A DNA stretch of 64,000 nucleotides from Oceanicella sp. SM1341 (GTDB lineage: Bacteria; Pseudomonadota; Alphaproteobacteria; Rhodobacterales; Rhodobacteraceae). The DNA is taken from NCBI RefSeq assembly GCF_003448965.1, contig NZ_QRGC01000011.1, forward strand, positions 90,935-154,934. Reading direction: 5' to 3'. The translations under genes and the position numbers were made by a program. Below, one piece after another: positions 31,351-39,806 of the stretch (positions are counted from its first letter, which is position 1; every line of letters begins with the position of its first letter). The notes below the pieces were generated by a model. That model did not search any database. It had not been told where the DNA came from and worked only from the letters and a program-made list of their open reading frames with translations.

Positions 31351-32282
31351 ACCGCGACCAGCTGCGCATCCTGCTGCCCGTCGTCTCGCTTGCCGTGCTG
31401 CTGGGGGCCGTGTTCTGGCTCCAGCCGCGGGCGATGAGCTACCTCGGGCTCAACCTGCTGTTCAACCTCGCCGTGCCGATCGCGCTCGCCACCATCGCGC
31501 AGATGCTGATCATCATGGTCAACGACCTCGACCTGTCCATCGGCACCTTCGTGAGCTTCGTGGCCTGTGTCACCGCCACCCTGGTGCAGACCGACCCGGT
31601 GCTGGGCTATCTCGTCCTCGCCGCCGGCATCGCCGGCTACGCGGCCATGGGCGCGCTCATCCACCTGCGCAACCTGCCGGCCATCGTGGTGACGCTGGGC
31701 ATGTCCTTCGTCTGGGGCGGGCTCGCGGTGCTGATCCTGCCCTCGCCGGGCGGCGCCTCGCCCGAGTGGCTGCGCAGCCTGATGACCGTGAAGCCGCCGC
31801 TGGTGCCCATGGCCATCGTGGCAAGCGTGGTGATCGCGGTGGCCGCCCACCTGCTGGTGCGCCGCTCCGCCTTCGGCGTGGTGCTGCGCGGGGTGGGCGG
31901 CAACGCGGCCTCGGTGGAGCGCGCCGGCTGGTCGGTGCTGAAGGCCAAGGCCGCGGCCTATGCGCTGGCCGGCTTCTTCGGCACGCTCTCGGGCATGGCG
32001 CTGGTGGGCCTCACCACGGCGGCGGACGCGAACATCGCCCTGCGCTACACCCTGCTCTCCATCGCCGGGGTGATCCTGGGCGGGGGCGAGTTCACCGGCG
32101 GCCGAGTCTCGCCCGTGGGCGCGGTGATCGGCGCGCTCACGCTCGCCCTTGCCGGCTCGTTCCTCTCCTTCATGCGGCTGAGCCCGGACTGGCAGATCGG
32201 CGCACAGGGCGCGATCCTCATCCTCGTGCTCGCCGTGCGGCTGCTGGTGAGCCGCGGGCGCGGCCGGAGGGTGGCCGCATGA
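31347..32282 (+). CDS. Sugar ABC transporter permease (RbsC-like), first
   Basis: A 311-residue inner-membrane permease of the branched-chain/ribose type with about nine membrane helices. Landmarks are ALATIAQMLIIMVNDLDLSIGTFVS-like helix 3 (with the conserved DLSIG), the cytoplasmic coupling loop VLRGVGGNAASVERAGW and GVILGGGEFTGGRVSPVGA. It overlaps the ATPase and the second permease as ATGA at both ends, so all three membrane components are coupled. Two different permease genes suggest that the channel is a heterodimer rather than the homodimer of the ribose system. Confidence 0.9.
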   Translation: MNRDQLRILLPVVSLAVLLGAVFWLQPRAMSYLGLNLLFNLAVPIALATIAQMLIIMVNDLDLSIGTFVSFVACVTATLVQTDPVLGYLVLAAGIAGYAAMGALIHLRNLPAIVVTLGMSFVWGGLAVLILPSPGGASPEWLRSLMTVKPPLVPMAIVASVVIAVAAHLLVRRSAFGVVLRGVGGNAASVERAGWSVLKAKAAAYALAGFFGTLSGMALVGLTTAADANIALRYTLLSIAGVILGGGEFTGGRVSPVGAVIGALTLALAGSFLSFMRLSPDWQIGAQGAILILVLAVRLLVSRGRGRRVAA

Positions 32283-33280
32283 GCCGCCCGGACGCCTCTG
32301 CCGCCCATCCCCCGCACAGACACGGAGACAAGCCCGTGACCTCTCTCCTGAGCATCCTGCGCAAGCCCTGGCTCTGGGCCTTCATCGCGGCCGGTGCCGC
32401 CTTCGTGGCCACCGCCGCCGTCACCCAGGCCGGGGGCTGGGGGCTGGGCATGACCGCGCTCACCTTCGCCGCCTTCTCGGTGCTGGTGGGCATCGGGCAG
32501 ATGTTCGTGATCACGCTCGGGCCCGGCAATGTCGACCTCTCCATCCCCGCCACCATGACCCTCGCCGGCACGCTGGCGCTCAAGGCGATGGCGGGGGACC
32601 CGGCGATGATCCCGGTGGGGCTCGCCATCGCGCTCGCCTCCGGCCTCGCGGTGGGGGTGGTGAACTACGGGCTCATCCGCCTGCTCTCCATCCCGCCGAT
32701 CATCGCCACGCTCTCGGCCTCCTTCCTCATCCAGTCCGCCGCCATCTGGTCGAACCGCGGGCTGCGGGTGAAGCCGCCGCAGGCGCTGGCCGATTTCGCC
32801 ACCGGCCGCGCGCTCGGCGTGCCCAACGTGGCGGTGGTGGCGCTGCTCGTCGCGGTGCTGGCCTGGGTGGTGCTGGAGCGCGCGCTCGCCGGGCGGCGGG
32901 TGCTCGCCATCGGGCAGAACATGCGCGCCGCCCGCCTCGCCGGGGTGCCGGTCGACGCGGTGCGCTTTGCCACCTACGTGAGCTGCGCGGTGCTCGCCGG
33001 GCTCGCGGGCTTCCTGCTCGCCAGCTTCTCGGGCGGGGCGGCGCTCAACATGGGTGCGGAATACCTGCTGATGTCCATCGCGGTGGTGGTCATCGGCGGC
33101 TCCTCCATCGCGGGGGGCAATTCCAACGTGCCGGGGATCTGGGGCGCCTCGCTCTTCATGTTCCTCATCGTCTCAATGCTCAATTCCTACGGCGCGGGCG
33201 CCGGCGTGCGGATGATCCTCACCGGGGTCATCATCATCGCCATCGTCGCGGCCGCAGGCGGAAGGAAGGTGTCCCGGTGA
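32279..33280 (+). CDS. Sugar ABC transporter permease (RbsC-like), second
   Basis: A 333-residue permease paralogous to the preceding gene, with the same landmarks: ITLGPGNVDLSIPATMT (the DLSI box), the coupling loop IGQNMRAARLAGVPVDAVRFA and VIGGSSIAGGNSNVPGIWGA. The ATG within the upstream stop gives a 20-residue hydrophilic N-terminal extension rich in His and Pro. A GTG at 32336 would give the more usual length and is an alternative. The last codons overlap the lactonase start as GTGA. It should form the membrane channel with the first permease. Confidence 0.9.
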   Translation: MSRPDASAAHPPHRHGDKPVTSLLSILRKPWLWAFIAAGAAFVATAAVTQAGGWGLGMTALTFAAFSVLVGIGQMFVITLGPGNVDLSIPATMTLAGTLALKAMAGDPAMIPVGLAIALASGLAVGVVNYGLIRLLSIPPIIATLSASFLIQSAAIWSNRGLRVKPPQALADFATGRALGVPNVAVVALLVAVLAWVVLERALAGRRVLAIGQNMRAARLAGVPVDAVRFATYVSCAVLAGLAGFLLASFSGGAALNMGAEYLLMSIAVVVIGGSSIAGGNSNVPGIWGASLFMFLIVSMLNSYGAGAGVRMILTGVIIIAIVAAAGGRKVSR

Positions 33281-34203
33281 CTCTCCTGCTCGAGGATATC
33301 TACGACATCCGCGACCCGCGGTTCCGCGCCCTCATCCAGCCCAACGCGCGGCTGGAGCGCCTCGCCACCGGCTGTCGGTGGACCGAGGGCCCGGTGTGGT
33401 TCGACGACCAGCAGTGCCTGCTGTTCTCCGACATCCCCAACGAGCGCATCCTGCGCTGGAGCGAGGGCGGGGCGAGCGTGTTCCGCGCCCCCTCCGGCTT
33501 TGCCAACGGCCACACGCGCGACCGCGAGGGGCGGCTGGTGAGCTGCCAGCACGGCACGCGCTCGCTCACCCGCACCGAGCCCTGCGGGCGCATCACCACG
33601 CTGGCGGAGCGTTTCGAGGGCAGGCGGCTGAACTCGCCCAACGACGTGGTGGTGCATTCCGACGGCGGCATCTGGTTCACCGACCCCACCTACGGCATCA
33701 TCTCCAACTACGAGGGCTACCGCGCCGTGCCCGAGCAGCCGGCGCGGCGGGTCTACCGGCTCGACCCCGATACGGGCGAGATCGCGGCCGTGGCGGCGGA
33801 TTTCACCCAGCCCAACGGCCTCGCCTTCTCCCCCGACGAGGCGCTGCTCTACGTGGCGGAATCGGGCGCCAGCCATGACCCGACGGTGCCGCCCGTGATC
33901 CGCGTCTTCGACGTGCAGGACGGCCGCGCCCTCGGCCCGGGGCGCGATTTCGCCACCATCGACGCCGGCATCCCCGACGGCATGCGGGTGGACGAGTTCG
34001 GCAACCTCTGGTCCTCGGCCGAGGACGGGGTGCATTGCTTCGCCCCCGACGGCACGCTGATCGGCAAGATCCGGGTGCCGGAGGTGGTGGCGAACCTGTG
34101 CTTCGGCGGCCCGCGCCGCAACCGGCTGTTCATCACCGCGACCACCAGCCTCTACGCGGTCTACGTCGAGCCCTCGGGCATCCAGCTGCCGCGCCGCGGC
34201 TGA
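33277..34203 (+). CDS. SMP-30/gluconolactonase-family lactonase
   Basis: A 308-residue six-bladed propeller enzyme that hydrolyses sugar lactones with a divalent metal. The metal-binding residues fall in TEGPVWFDDQQ (Glu), LNSPNDVVVHSDG (Asn) and PDGMRVDEFGNLW (Asp). Other family motifs are LFSDIPNERILRW, FTDPTYGI and PNGLAFSPDE. It is cytoplasmic, lacking a signal peptide. The start is a GTG overlapping the permease stop (GTGA), after a GGAAGGAAGG ribosome site. Being last in the importer operon, it suggests that the imported sugar, sugar alcohol or its oxidised product passes through a lactone. The oxidising dehydrogenase is not in this operon. Confidence 0.9.
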   Translation: MTLLLEDIYDIRDPRFRALIQPNARLERLATGCRWTEGPVWFDDQQCLLFSDIPNERILRWSEGGASVFRAPSGFANGHTRDREGRLVSCQHGTRSLTRTEPCGRITTLAERFEGRRLNSPNDVVVHSDGGIWFTDPTYGIISNYEGYRAVPEQPARRVYRLDPDTGEIAAVAADFTQPNGLAFSPDEALLYVAESGASHDPTVPPVIRVFDVQDGRALGPGRDFATIDAGIPDGMRVDEFGNLWSSAEDGVHCFAPDGTLIGKIRVPEVVANLCFGGPRRNRLFITATTSLYAVYVEPSGIQLPRRG

Positions 34204-34207
34204 GCGC

Positions 34208-35308
34208 CTACGCCCCGCGCCCCACCGCTTTCCCCTCGGTGGCGGCGCGGGCCAGCAGGTGGCGCGAGACCGGGTCGGGGAACAGCTCCTGCACCCCGCT
34301 CTCCAGCGCCGCCAGCGCGGCCCGGGCGAGGGCGGGGAGGGCGAGGCGCGGGCCCGCCTCCTCCTCCGTTCCCGGCAGGGCGAGCGGGCCGGGGTACACC
34401 CCGATGGCCCGGCCGCCGCTGGCCGAAAGCGTCTCGCGCAGCCCGATGAGCCAGGCCTCCGCCGCCGCGAGGGCTGCGGAAGGGGCGGGCCGCGCTGGGT
34501 CCGGCACCCGGGCCTCGATGCCCAGCACGGCGAGCCAGGCCGCTCCCGCCAGCACGGGCGACAGCGCCGCGGCGAGGCGCGCGGGCGCAAAGCAGGTGGC
34601 GGCCATCTCCTCCTCCAGCGTGCCGGTGCCCGGCCCCGGAACCGACACCACCAGCGCAAGCGGCCCGGTCACCTCCGCCACATCGGCGAGGGCGGAGATA
34701 TCGAGCGGGCGCGCGCCCTCGGCCCCGGCCAGCGCGGGGTCGAGCGGCCCGGCGTGCCCGAGCCAGACCGGCCCCGCCCCGCGCGCGAGCAGGGCGCGGG
34801 CGAAGGCGGCGCCCACGGGCGTCGTGGCGTCGGTCACGAGGGCGGGGCCCCGGCCGGTGACGGCGCTGATCTGTGCAAGCATCGGGTCTTCCTCCTCGGC
34901 GTGTTCCGGCAGGGCGAGCAGGCAGGCCATGCCGGCGCGGTCGGTGGTGAGGCTGAGGCGCACCGGGCCTGCCCCGGCGCAGGCGGCATGCACGAAACAG
35001 GTGAGCACCGCGCCGCTCTCGTGGCGCACCAGCCCCAGCCGCCAGGGCGCGGGCCGGCCGGCGCGGGCCTGGAAGAACGGCTCCAGCGAGTGGCTGAGCC
35101 GCGTGCCGGCGAGCAGGTGGCCCTTCGGGGCGACATCCTTCCAGCGCAGATCTCCCGAGAGGCAGGCGGCGCAGATCTCCTGCGGGGGGTACTGCACCGC
35201 GCCGCACTCGGCGCAGTGCTGAAGCGCGAAACGCCCCTCCGCCGCCCGGGCGGTGAGGCCGAGCGCGGGGGCGGAGCGCAGTCGCGGGGGCAGGGCGGGC
35301 GCGCTCAT
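34208..35308 (-). CDS. DUF35 zinc-ribbon/OB-fold protein fused to a degenerate SDR-like domain
   Basis: A 366-residue two-part protein. The N-terminal part (about 1-130) is a DUF35 module: a rubredoxin-like zinc ribbon with C32, C35, C46 and C49 (CxxC, ten residues, CxxC) followed by an OB fold. Such modules pair with thiolase-fold proteins in acyl-CoA aldol or retro-aldol chemistry. The C-terminal part (about 150-340) looks like a short-chain dehydrogenase: a Rossmann start ALVTDATTPVGAAFARAL and an end GGRAIGVYPGPLALPG. The catalytic Tyr-x3-Lys is missing (SAALAAAEAWLIGLRE at that position), and so is the TGxxxGxG loop, so catalysis is doubtful. It overlaps the thiolase gene as ATGA. I know no characterised protein with this fusion. 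Confidence 0.78.
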   Translation of the reverse strand: MSAPALPPRLRSAPALGLTARAAEGRFALQHCAECGAVQYPPQEICAACLSGDLRWKDVAPKGHLLAGTRLSHSLEPFFQARAGRPAPWRLGLVRHESGAVLTCFVHAACAGAGPVRLSLTTDRAGMACLLALPEHAEEEDPMLAQISAVTGRGPALVTDATTPVGAAFARALLARGAGPVWLGHAGPLDPALAGAEGARPLDISALADVAEVTGPLALVVSVPGPGTGTLEEEMAATCFAPARLAAALSPVLAGAAWLAVLGIEARVPDPARPAPSAALAAAEAWLIGLRETLSASGGRAIGVYPGPLALPGTEEEAGPRLALPALARAALAALESGVQELFPDPVSRHLLARAATEGKAVGRGA

Positions 35309-36468
35309 GCCGCCGCCAGCACGGCCGCACCGCAGCTCAGGCCCCGGTCATAGGCGATCATCCCGAAGCCGCTCACGAGGCCGATGCGCGCGCCGGGCAC
35401 CGCGCGCCCCTCGGCCGCGCCGGTGAGCTGGCGCAGGGTTTCGGTGAGGCCGAGGAAGCCCCCCGCCGCCCCGGCCTGCCCGGTAGAATGCTGGCCGCCG
35501 CCGGTGTTCATCGGGAAATCCCCCGTGGTGGAAAGGTCATGCGCGGCCACGAAGGCCCCGGCCTCGCCCTTGGCGCAGAAGCCGAGGTCCTCGAGTTGCA
35601 GGAAGGAGATCACCGGGTAGTCGTCGTAGCTCTGGAACAGGTCGACGCCGGCGGGGGTCACGCCCGCGGCGGCGAAGAGCGTCTCGCGGTCCGCCGCCCA
35701 GCCGCCACGCTCCTGCACCGGGTCATCGGCATAGGCGTTGTGGCGCTCGGTGGCGGCGAGCAGGTGGCAATGCGGCAGGCCCCGGGCCTCGGCTTCCTCC
35801 CGGCGCATCACCAGGAAGGCCTCGGCTCCGGCGCAGGGCATCACGCAGTCGAGCAGCCGCACCGGCGCCGAGATGGGGCGGGAGGCGAGGTACTCCTCCA
35901 GCGTGATCGGCTTGCGCAGCAGGGCGCGGGGGTTTGGCCCGGCATTGGCGCGCTGTGCGACGCAGAGCCGGCCGAAATCCTCCGCCACCGCGCCGAAGCG
36001 GCGCATGTAATGGTCGGTGATCATGGCGAAGGAGGCGTTCGGCCCGCCGGCCCCCACGGGGTAGACCGCGTCCTGCGAGGCCTGGGAGAACCGCGCCGTC
36101 GCCTCGCGGAAGCCGCCGGGGGCGCAGGTGTCGCCCGCGATGCAGGCGACGATATCGGCGTCGCCGCTCTCCACCGCTCTCGCGGCGCGGCGCAGGGCCA
36201 CGATGCCGCTCGCGCCCCCGAGGGGGATGGTGTCGAGCCAGGTCGCCTCCAGCCCCAGCGCGCGCAGCAGGCCGATGCCGCTGTCGGGGAACAGCGAGAA
36301 GCTCGAGGCGCAGAGCCCGTCGACCTCGCGCTTCGCCAGCCCGCCTTCGGCGAGCAGCCCGCGCAGCGCGGTGCCGATGAAATACTGCGCCCCGCGGGCC
36401 GAGAAGCGCTCGTAGGGCACGCTCACCGGGCAGGCGAGCACCACGTCGCGGAAGGCGGCCCGGCTCAT
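35305..36468 (-). CDS. Thiolase-fold protein lacking the nucleophilic cysteine (lipid-transfer/Ltp-type)
   Basis: A 387-residue thiolase-superfamily protein of the SCP2/lipid-transfer type. Where true thiolases have the acyl-accepting Cys (CxSG), this protein has LGGASGIVALRRAARAV, so it cannot form the acyl-enzyme. Proteins with this change, such as the Ltp2 class, act as retro-aldolases on CoA esters together with a DUF35 partner. The C-terminal active-site region reads MNTGGGQHSTGQAGAAGG and GFGMIAYDRG. ATGA overlaps on both sides place it between the ligase and the DUF35-SDR protein. A carbon-carbon cleavage of an activated acyl-CoA is the best inference; the substrate is unknown. Confidence 0.8.
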   Translation of the reverse strand: MSRAAFRDVVLACPVSVPYERFSARGAQYFIGTALRGLLAEGGLAKREVDGLCASSFSLFPDSGIGLLRALGLEATWLDTIPLGGASGIVALRRAARAVESGDADIVACIAGDTCAPGGFREATARFSQASQDAVYPVGAGGPNASFAMITDHYMRRFGAVAEDFGRLCVAQRANAGPNPRALLRKPITLEEYLASRPISAPVRLLDCVMPCAGAEAFLVMRREEAEARGLPHCHLLAATERHNAYADDPVQERGGWAADRETLFAAAGVTPAGVDLFQSYDDYPVISFLQLEDLGFCAKGEAGAFVAAHDLSTTGDFPMNTGGGQHSTGQAGAAGGFLGLTETLRQLTGAAEGRAVPGARIGLVSGFGMIAYDRGLSCGAAVLAAA

Positions 36469-38123
36469 GCGCCGCGGGTCCGGAGCGCCTGCTTCCCGGC
36501 GCGGAAATCGAACGCGCCGGGGGCAGCCTCGGGCGCCTCCGCGAGGTCGCGCAGGGCGGCCTTGCGCACCTTCTGGGTGGAGGTGGTGGGCATGTCCTCG
36601 ACGAACACCACCCAGCCGGGCACCTTGTAATAGGCGAGCTGTGAGGCGCAGGCCTCGTAGAGCGCGCGGGCGAGGGCGGGGCGGTCGGCGCCCGCTTCCG
36701 CCAGCACCACGGCCATCACCTCCTCGCCGCGCAGGGCATCGAGGGCGGCGATGGCCGCCACCTGCCGCACGCCGGGCACGGAGGCCAGCACCTGCTCCAC
36801 TTCCACCGCGGCGATGTTCTCGCCCGAGCGGCGGATGATGTTCTTCTTACGGTCGACGAAGAACACCGCGCCGTCCGGCCCCTGGCGCATCACGTCGCCG
36901 GTGTGCAGCCAGCCGCCCTCCCAGGCGGCCTCGGTGGCCTCGGCGTTCTTCAGGTAGCCCGAGAAGAAGCCGCGGCGCGGGTCGGGGCCGGCGGCGCGCA
37001 GCACCAGCTCGCCCGGCGTGCCGGGGGGCACCTCGGCGCCGGCATCGTCGAGGATGCGGATCTCCATCGCCGGGCCCGGCCGGTCCGGGCGGCCGATGCA
37101 GCGCGCGCCCACGTGGCGCGGGGCCTCGACCGCGCAGAAGGTGCCGGCACCGCCGGTCTCGGTCATCGCCCAGCCCTCGAGCAGCGGCACGCCGAAGCGC
37201 GCCTCGAAGCGCGCGTGATGGCCCGGGTGCACCCCGCCGCCGAGGCCGAAGCGCAGCGCGTGGCCCCGGTCATGCGGCGCCTCGGGCAGCTCGAGCAGGA
37301 TGGCGGGCATCACCCCGAGGTAGTGGAAACAGGTGGCGCCGGTCTCGATCGCGGTCTCCCACCAGTCGCGCGGGTGGAAGCGGTCGATGATGATCTGCGC
37401 GCCGCCCGCGCCCAGCATGCCCATGAAGGAATGGCCGGTGGCGTTCACGTGGAAGGTGGGCAGGGGGGTCATCAGCCGCTCCGCCCCGGGGGTGAGCGAG
37501 ATCGCCCCGCCCTGCGCCGGATACCACTCCGCCCAGCCGAGGAAGAAGCGGTTGGACAGGATGCAGCCCTTGGGCCGCCCTGTGGTGCCGGAGGTGTAGA
37601 CGAGGGCGCATTCCGCCGCCTCGCCCGATGGCCCGCCCGGGGCTGGTGGGGCGGCGGGCGGCGTGTCGTCGGGCCCCGCCACGGGCACGCCCAGCCTTGC
37701 CGCCACACCGTCGATCTGCCCGGCGCGGGCGGGCAGGCGCACGGCGAGCACGCTCTCGGAATGGGAGAGCAGGTAGTCGAGCTCGTCCTCCCGGTAGTCG
37801 GGGTTCACCGGCACGATGCCGGCGCCGAGCGCGTTGAGCGCCAGCCAGTGCAGGAAATGCTCCGGCCGGTTCTCCAGCAGCAGCGCCACCCGGTGGCCGG
37901 CGCCGTAGCCGGCGGCGGCATAGCGGGCCGAGAGGCGCGCCACCTCGGCCGCCGCCTCGGCATAGCTCCAGCGGGTTTTCGCCGCGCCCCAGAGCGCCGC
38001 CACCTTCGCCGGCAGCACGAGGAGGTCGTTGCCCGGCCATTCCGCGGCCCGGGCGGCGAAGAGCGCATGCACGCTGCCGGCGCGTTGACTTTCGGGGGTC
38101 GATGGGTCTTGCTGCGCCGTCAT
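36465..38123 (-). CDS. AMP-dependent acyl-CoA synthetase (CaiC-like)
   Basis: A 552-residue adenylate-forming ligase that activates a carboxylic acid as its CoA thioester. The phosphate-binding loop is YTSGTTGRPKG, followed by PTFHVNATG, GWAMTETGG, the hinge VDRKKNIIRRSGENIAAVEVE and the catalytic Lys in STQKVRKAALRDL. The N-terminal region resembles crotonobetaine/carnitine-CoA ligases. It is the first gene of the operon with the thiolase-fold and DUF35-SDR proteins and is divergent from a MarR-type regulator, which suggests a short pathway: activation, then cleavage. No dehydrogenase or hydratase is linked, so other steps must be encoded elsewhere. Confidence 0.88.
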   Translation of the reverse strand: MTAQQDPSTPESQRAGSVHALFAARAAEWPGNDLLVLPAKVAALWGAAKTRWSYAEAAAEVARLSARYAAAGYGAGHRVALLLENRPEHFLHWLALNALGAGIVPVNPDYREDELDYLLSHSESVLAVRLPARAGQIDGVAARLGVPVAGPDDTPPAAPPAPGGPSGEAAECALVYTSGTTGRPKGCILSNRFFLGWAEWYPAQGGAISLTPGAERLMTPLPTFHVNATGHSFMGMLGAGGAQIIIDRFHPRDWWETAIETGATCFHYLGVMPAILLELPEAPHDRGHALRFGLGGGVHPGHHARFEARFGVPLLEGWAMTETGGAGTFCAVEAPRHVGARCIGRPDRPGPAMEIRILDDAGAEVPPGTPGELVLRAAGPDPRRGFFSGYLKNAEATEAAWEGGWLHTGDVMRQGPDGAVFFVDRKKNIIRRSGENIAAVEVEQVLASVPGVRQVAAIAALDALRGEEVMAVVLAEAGADRPALARALYEACASQLAYYKVPGWVVFVEDMPTTSTQKVRKAALRDLAEAPEAAPGAFDFRAGKQALRTRGA

Positions 38124-38182
38124 GCCGGGTCCTGTCGATACGGGGTGATGGGGGCCTGAGAGAAGAGGGAGGGCTGCGGGAC
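38124..38182. promoter_or_regulatory. Short divergent promoter gap ligase / MarR regulator
   Basis: Only 59 bp separate the ligase start from the regulator start, so promoters must overlap and the regulator probably represses both. No clear palindrome was found in this gap. Confidence 0.4.
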
Positions 38183-38695
38183 ATGCCGCCTGAACATCCC
38201 GCGGGCGAGATGCCCGCCGAGGCCGAGCGCGGCCTGGCCGATTTCGAATTCGCGCTCTGGCACCTGGGCGCCGCCTTCGCGCGCTGGCGGCGCGACTGTT
38301 TCGCCGCGGTCTGCGACCTGGGGCTCGGCGGCACCGAGGCCTCGATCCTGCACGTGGTCCACATGAACGACACCGCGAAGGGCCTCTCGGAGATCGGCCG
38401 CATCCTGCACCGCGACGACCACACCAACCTGCAGTACGGGGTGAAGAAGCTCCTGCGCCTCGGCCTGCTGGAGAAGCGCGGGGCGGCGCGCAAGACCATG
38501 ACCTACGGTGTCTCGCCGCGCGGCCGCGAGATCGTGGAGGCCTATCTGGCCGAGCGCCGGCGCACCCTGCTGCGGCTCTACGCGCGCATGGCCCCGGTGA
38601 CGGGCGAGCTCTCCGAGACCACCACGCTCATGCACCTGCTGTCGGGCGTCTACGACCAGGCCTCCGACCTGGTGATCAACCACCAGCCCGAGTGA
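38183..38695 (+). CDS. MarR-like winged-helix regulator
   Basis: A 170-residue DNA-binding protein of the MarR type. Its core is a helical dimerisation region (FEFALWHLGAAFARWRRDCF), followed by the winged helix: LSEIGRILHRDDHTNLQYGVKKLLRLGLLEKRG and KTMTYGVSPRGREIV. The acidic, Pro-rich N-terminus precedes the fold. I chose ATG 38183 because GGGAGGG lies about nine bases upstream; an earlier ATG at 38102 would overlap the divergent ligase gene. Genes of this type usually repress the adjacent catabolic operon until an aromatic acid or acyl-CoA ligand binds, so it is probably the repressor of the ligase operon. Confidence 0.82.
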   Translation: MPPEHPAGEMPAEAERGLADFEFALWHLGAAFARWRRDCFAAVCDLGLGGTEASILHVVHMNDTAKGLSEIGRILHRDDHTNLQYGVKKLLRLGLLEKRGAARKTMTYGVSPRGREIVEAYLAERRRTLLRLYARMAPVTGELSETTTLMHLLSGVYDQASDLVINHQPE

Positions 38696-39083
38696 GGGCG
38701 GCAGCGCGGCTGTGGCGGTACGGCTGGTCATGCTCCATTCCCTGCGAACCACCTCTTTATAAGGTAATTCGCCGAATAAACCAGAGGCTCGCGCACCCCG
38801 CGCCGGCTCTCGCGGCAGCGCCGCGTCCGGAACCCGCGCTTCGGGCGCGCAGGGGCGGGACGTGGAGGGGGTACGCAACGGCAATCCGCCGCCCCCGGGA
38901 AAATTTGAAGGGACGTGCAATGCTGCACATGCTAAGGCGGGGGAGCGCGGGGGAGGTCTCACCCCCCGCCGCCGGCCCGGTCCGGGCAGACCCCCGTGGT
39001 GAGGGGCAATGAACAGGCAGATCCGGTGCCGCGTGTTTCGGTGGCGCCGGGGATCCGGGAAGACCAACGGCGGAGAGGAACCT
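38696..39083. other. 388-bp intergenic region, probable promoter of the lipoprotein gene
   Basis: No gene is evident. An AT-rich stretch at about 38755-38782 (with TTTATAAGG and a near-palindrome ATTCGCCGAAT) and a small perfect repeat GTGCA-ATGC-TGCAC at 38915-38928 are the only features seen. TTGAAG at 38905-38910 is a possible -35 box. One of these probably drives the downstream lipoprotein gene. Confidence 0.35.
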
Positions 39084-39728
39084 TTGGCGTCACGTATCGC
39101 AAGGCTCACCGGGCTGGCGGCCGCAGGCTTGCTGGCGGCCGGGTGTTCGAGCAAGTCCATCAGCACGCCGGCGCGCACGGCGACGGAAGAGCTGCTGATC
39201 TCGACCGCGGTCGACAAGGCCGCGGAGAAGCTGGCGAAATCCCTCAAGGTCGAGGGCAAGATCTTCGTCGATGCCGGCTACTTCGAGGGCTACGACGCGA
39301 AATACGCCATCGCCACCATCCGCGACAGCCTGCTGCGCCACGGCGCCGCCCTGGCCGAATCGCGCGAGACGGCGCAGACCATCGTGGAGATCCGCACCGG
39401 GGCGCTGTCGCTCGACACCGAGAGCTCGCTGCTCGGCCTGCCGGAGATCAGCCTGCCGATCCCCTTCGTCGACGTGGCCTCCACCCCCGAGATCGCGCTC
39501 TTCAAGCAGGACACCGTGGAGGGCGTGGCCAAGATCGCCGCCACCGCCTGGGACCGCGAGACCGGCAAGATGGTGTCCTCCACCGGGCCGCAATACGGCT
39601 TCTCCCACAAGGCGGACTGGATCCTGATGCTGCTCGTCACCTGGGATTCGACCGACGTGCTGCCCGAGAACGTCGAGCCGCAGCCCGCCCCCTGGGAGCC
39701 CTGGGACACCTGGCAGCTCTGGGAGTAG
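39084..39728 (+). CDS. Outer-membrane lipoprotein of unknown function
   Basis: A 214-residue lipoprotein. Its signal peptide ends in the lipobox LLAAGC and the mature N-terminus is CSSKSISTPARTATEELL. I chose the TTG start at 39084 because a GGAGAGGAA ribosome site lies just upstream and it yields a normal signal peptide. An in-frame ATG at 39009 would add 25 basic residues. The mature domain has KLAKSLKVEGKIFVDAGYFEG, TIRDSLLRHGAALAE and GLPEISLPIPF, and ends in a Trp/Pro-rich tail (EPWDTWQLWE). I recognise it only as a conserved hypothetical envelope protein. It is convergent with the next gene and appears monocistronic. Confidence 0.75.
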   Translation: MASRIARLTGLAAAGLLAAGCSSKSISTPARTATEELLISTAVDKAAEKLAKSLKVEGKIFVDAGYFEGYDAKYAIATIRDSLLRHGAALAESRETAQTIVEIRTGALSLDTESSLLGLPEISLPIPFVDVASTPEIALFKQDTVEGVAKIAATAWDRETGKMVSSTGPQYGFSHKADWILMLLVTWDSTDVLPENVEPQPAPWEPWDTWQLWE

Positions 39729-39806
39729 GCCGCACAGCCGTTCAGAGCCGGGGCCCCCCCGGAGCCTCCGCAGCCTCCGCCCGGAAGCACTGCCCCGCGC
39801 CGCCGC

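Noticed and set aside
35305..36468. Acetyl-CoA acetyltransferase (true thiolase) for the thiolase-fold gene.
   Set aside because: The acyl-accepting cysteine is replaced (LGGASG), so thiolysis or condensation by the usual mechanism is not possible.
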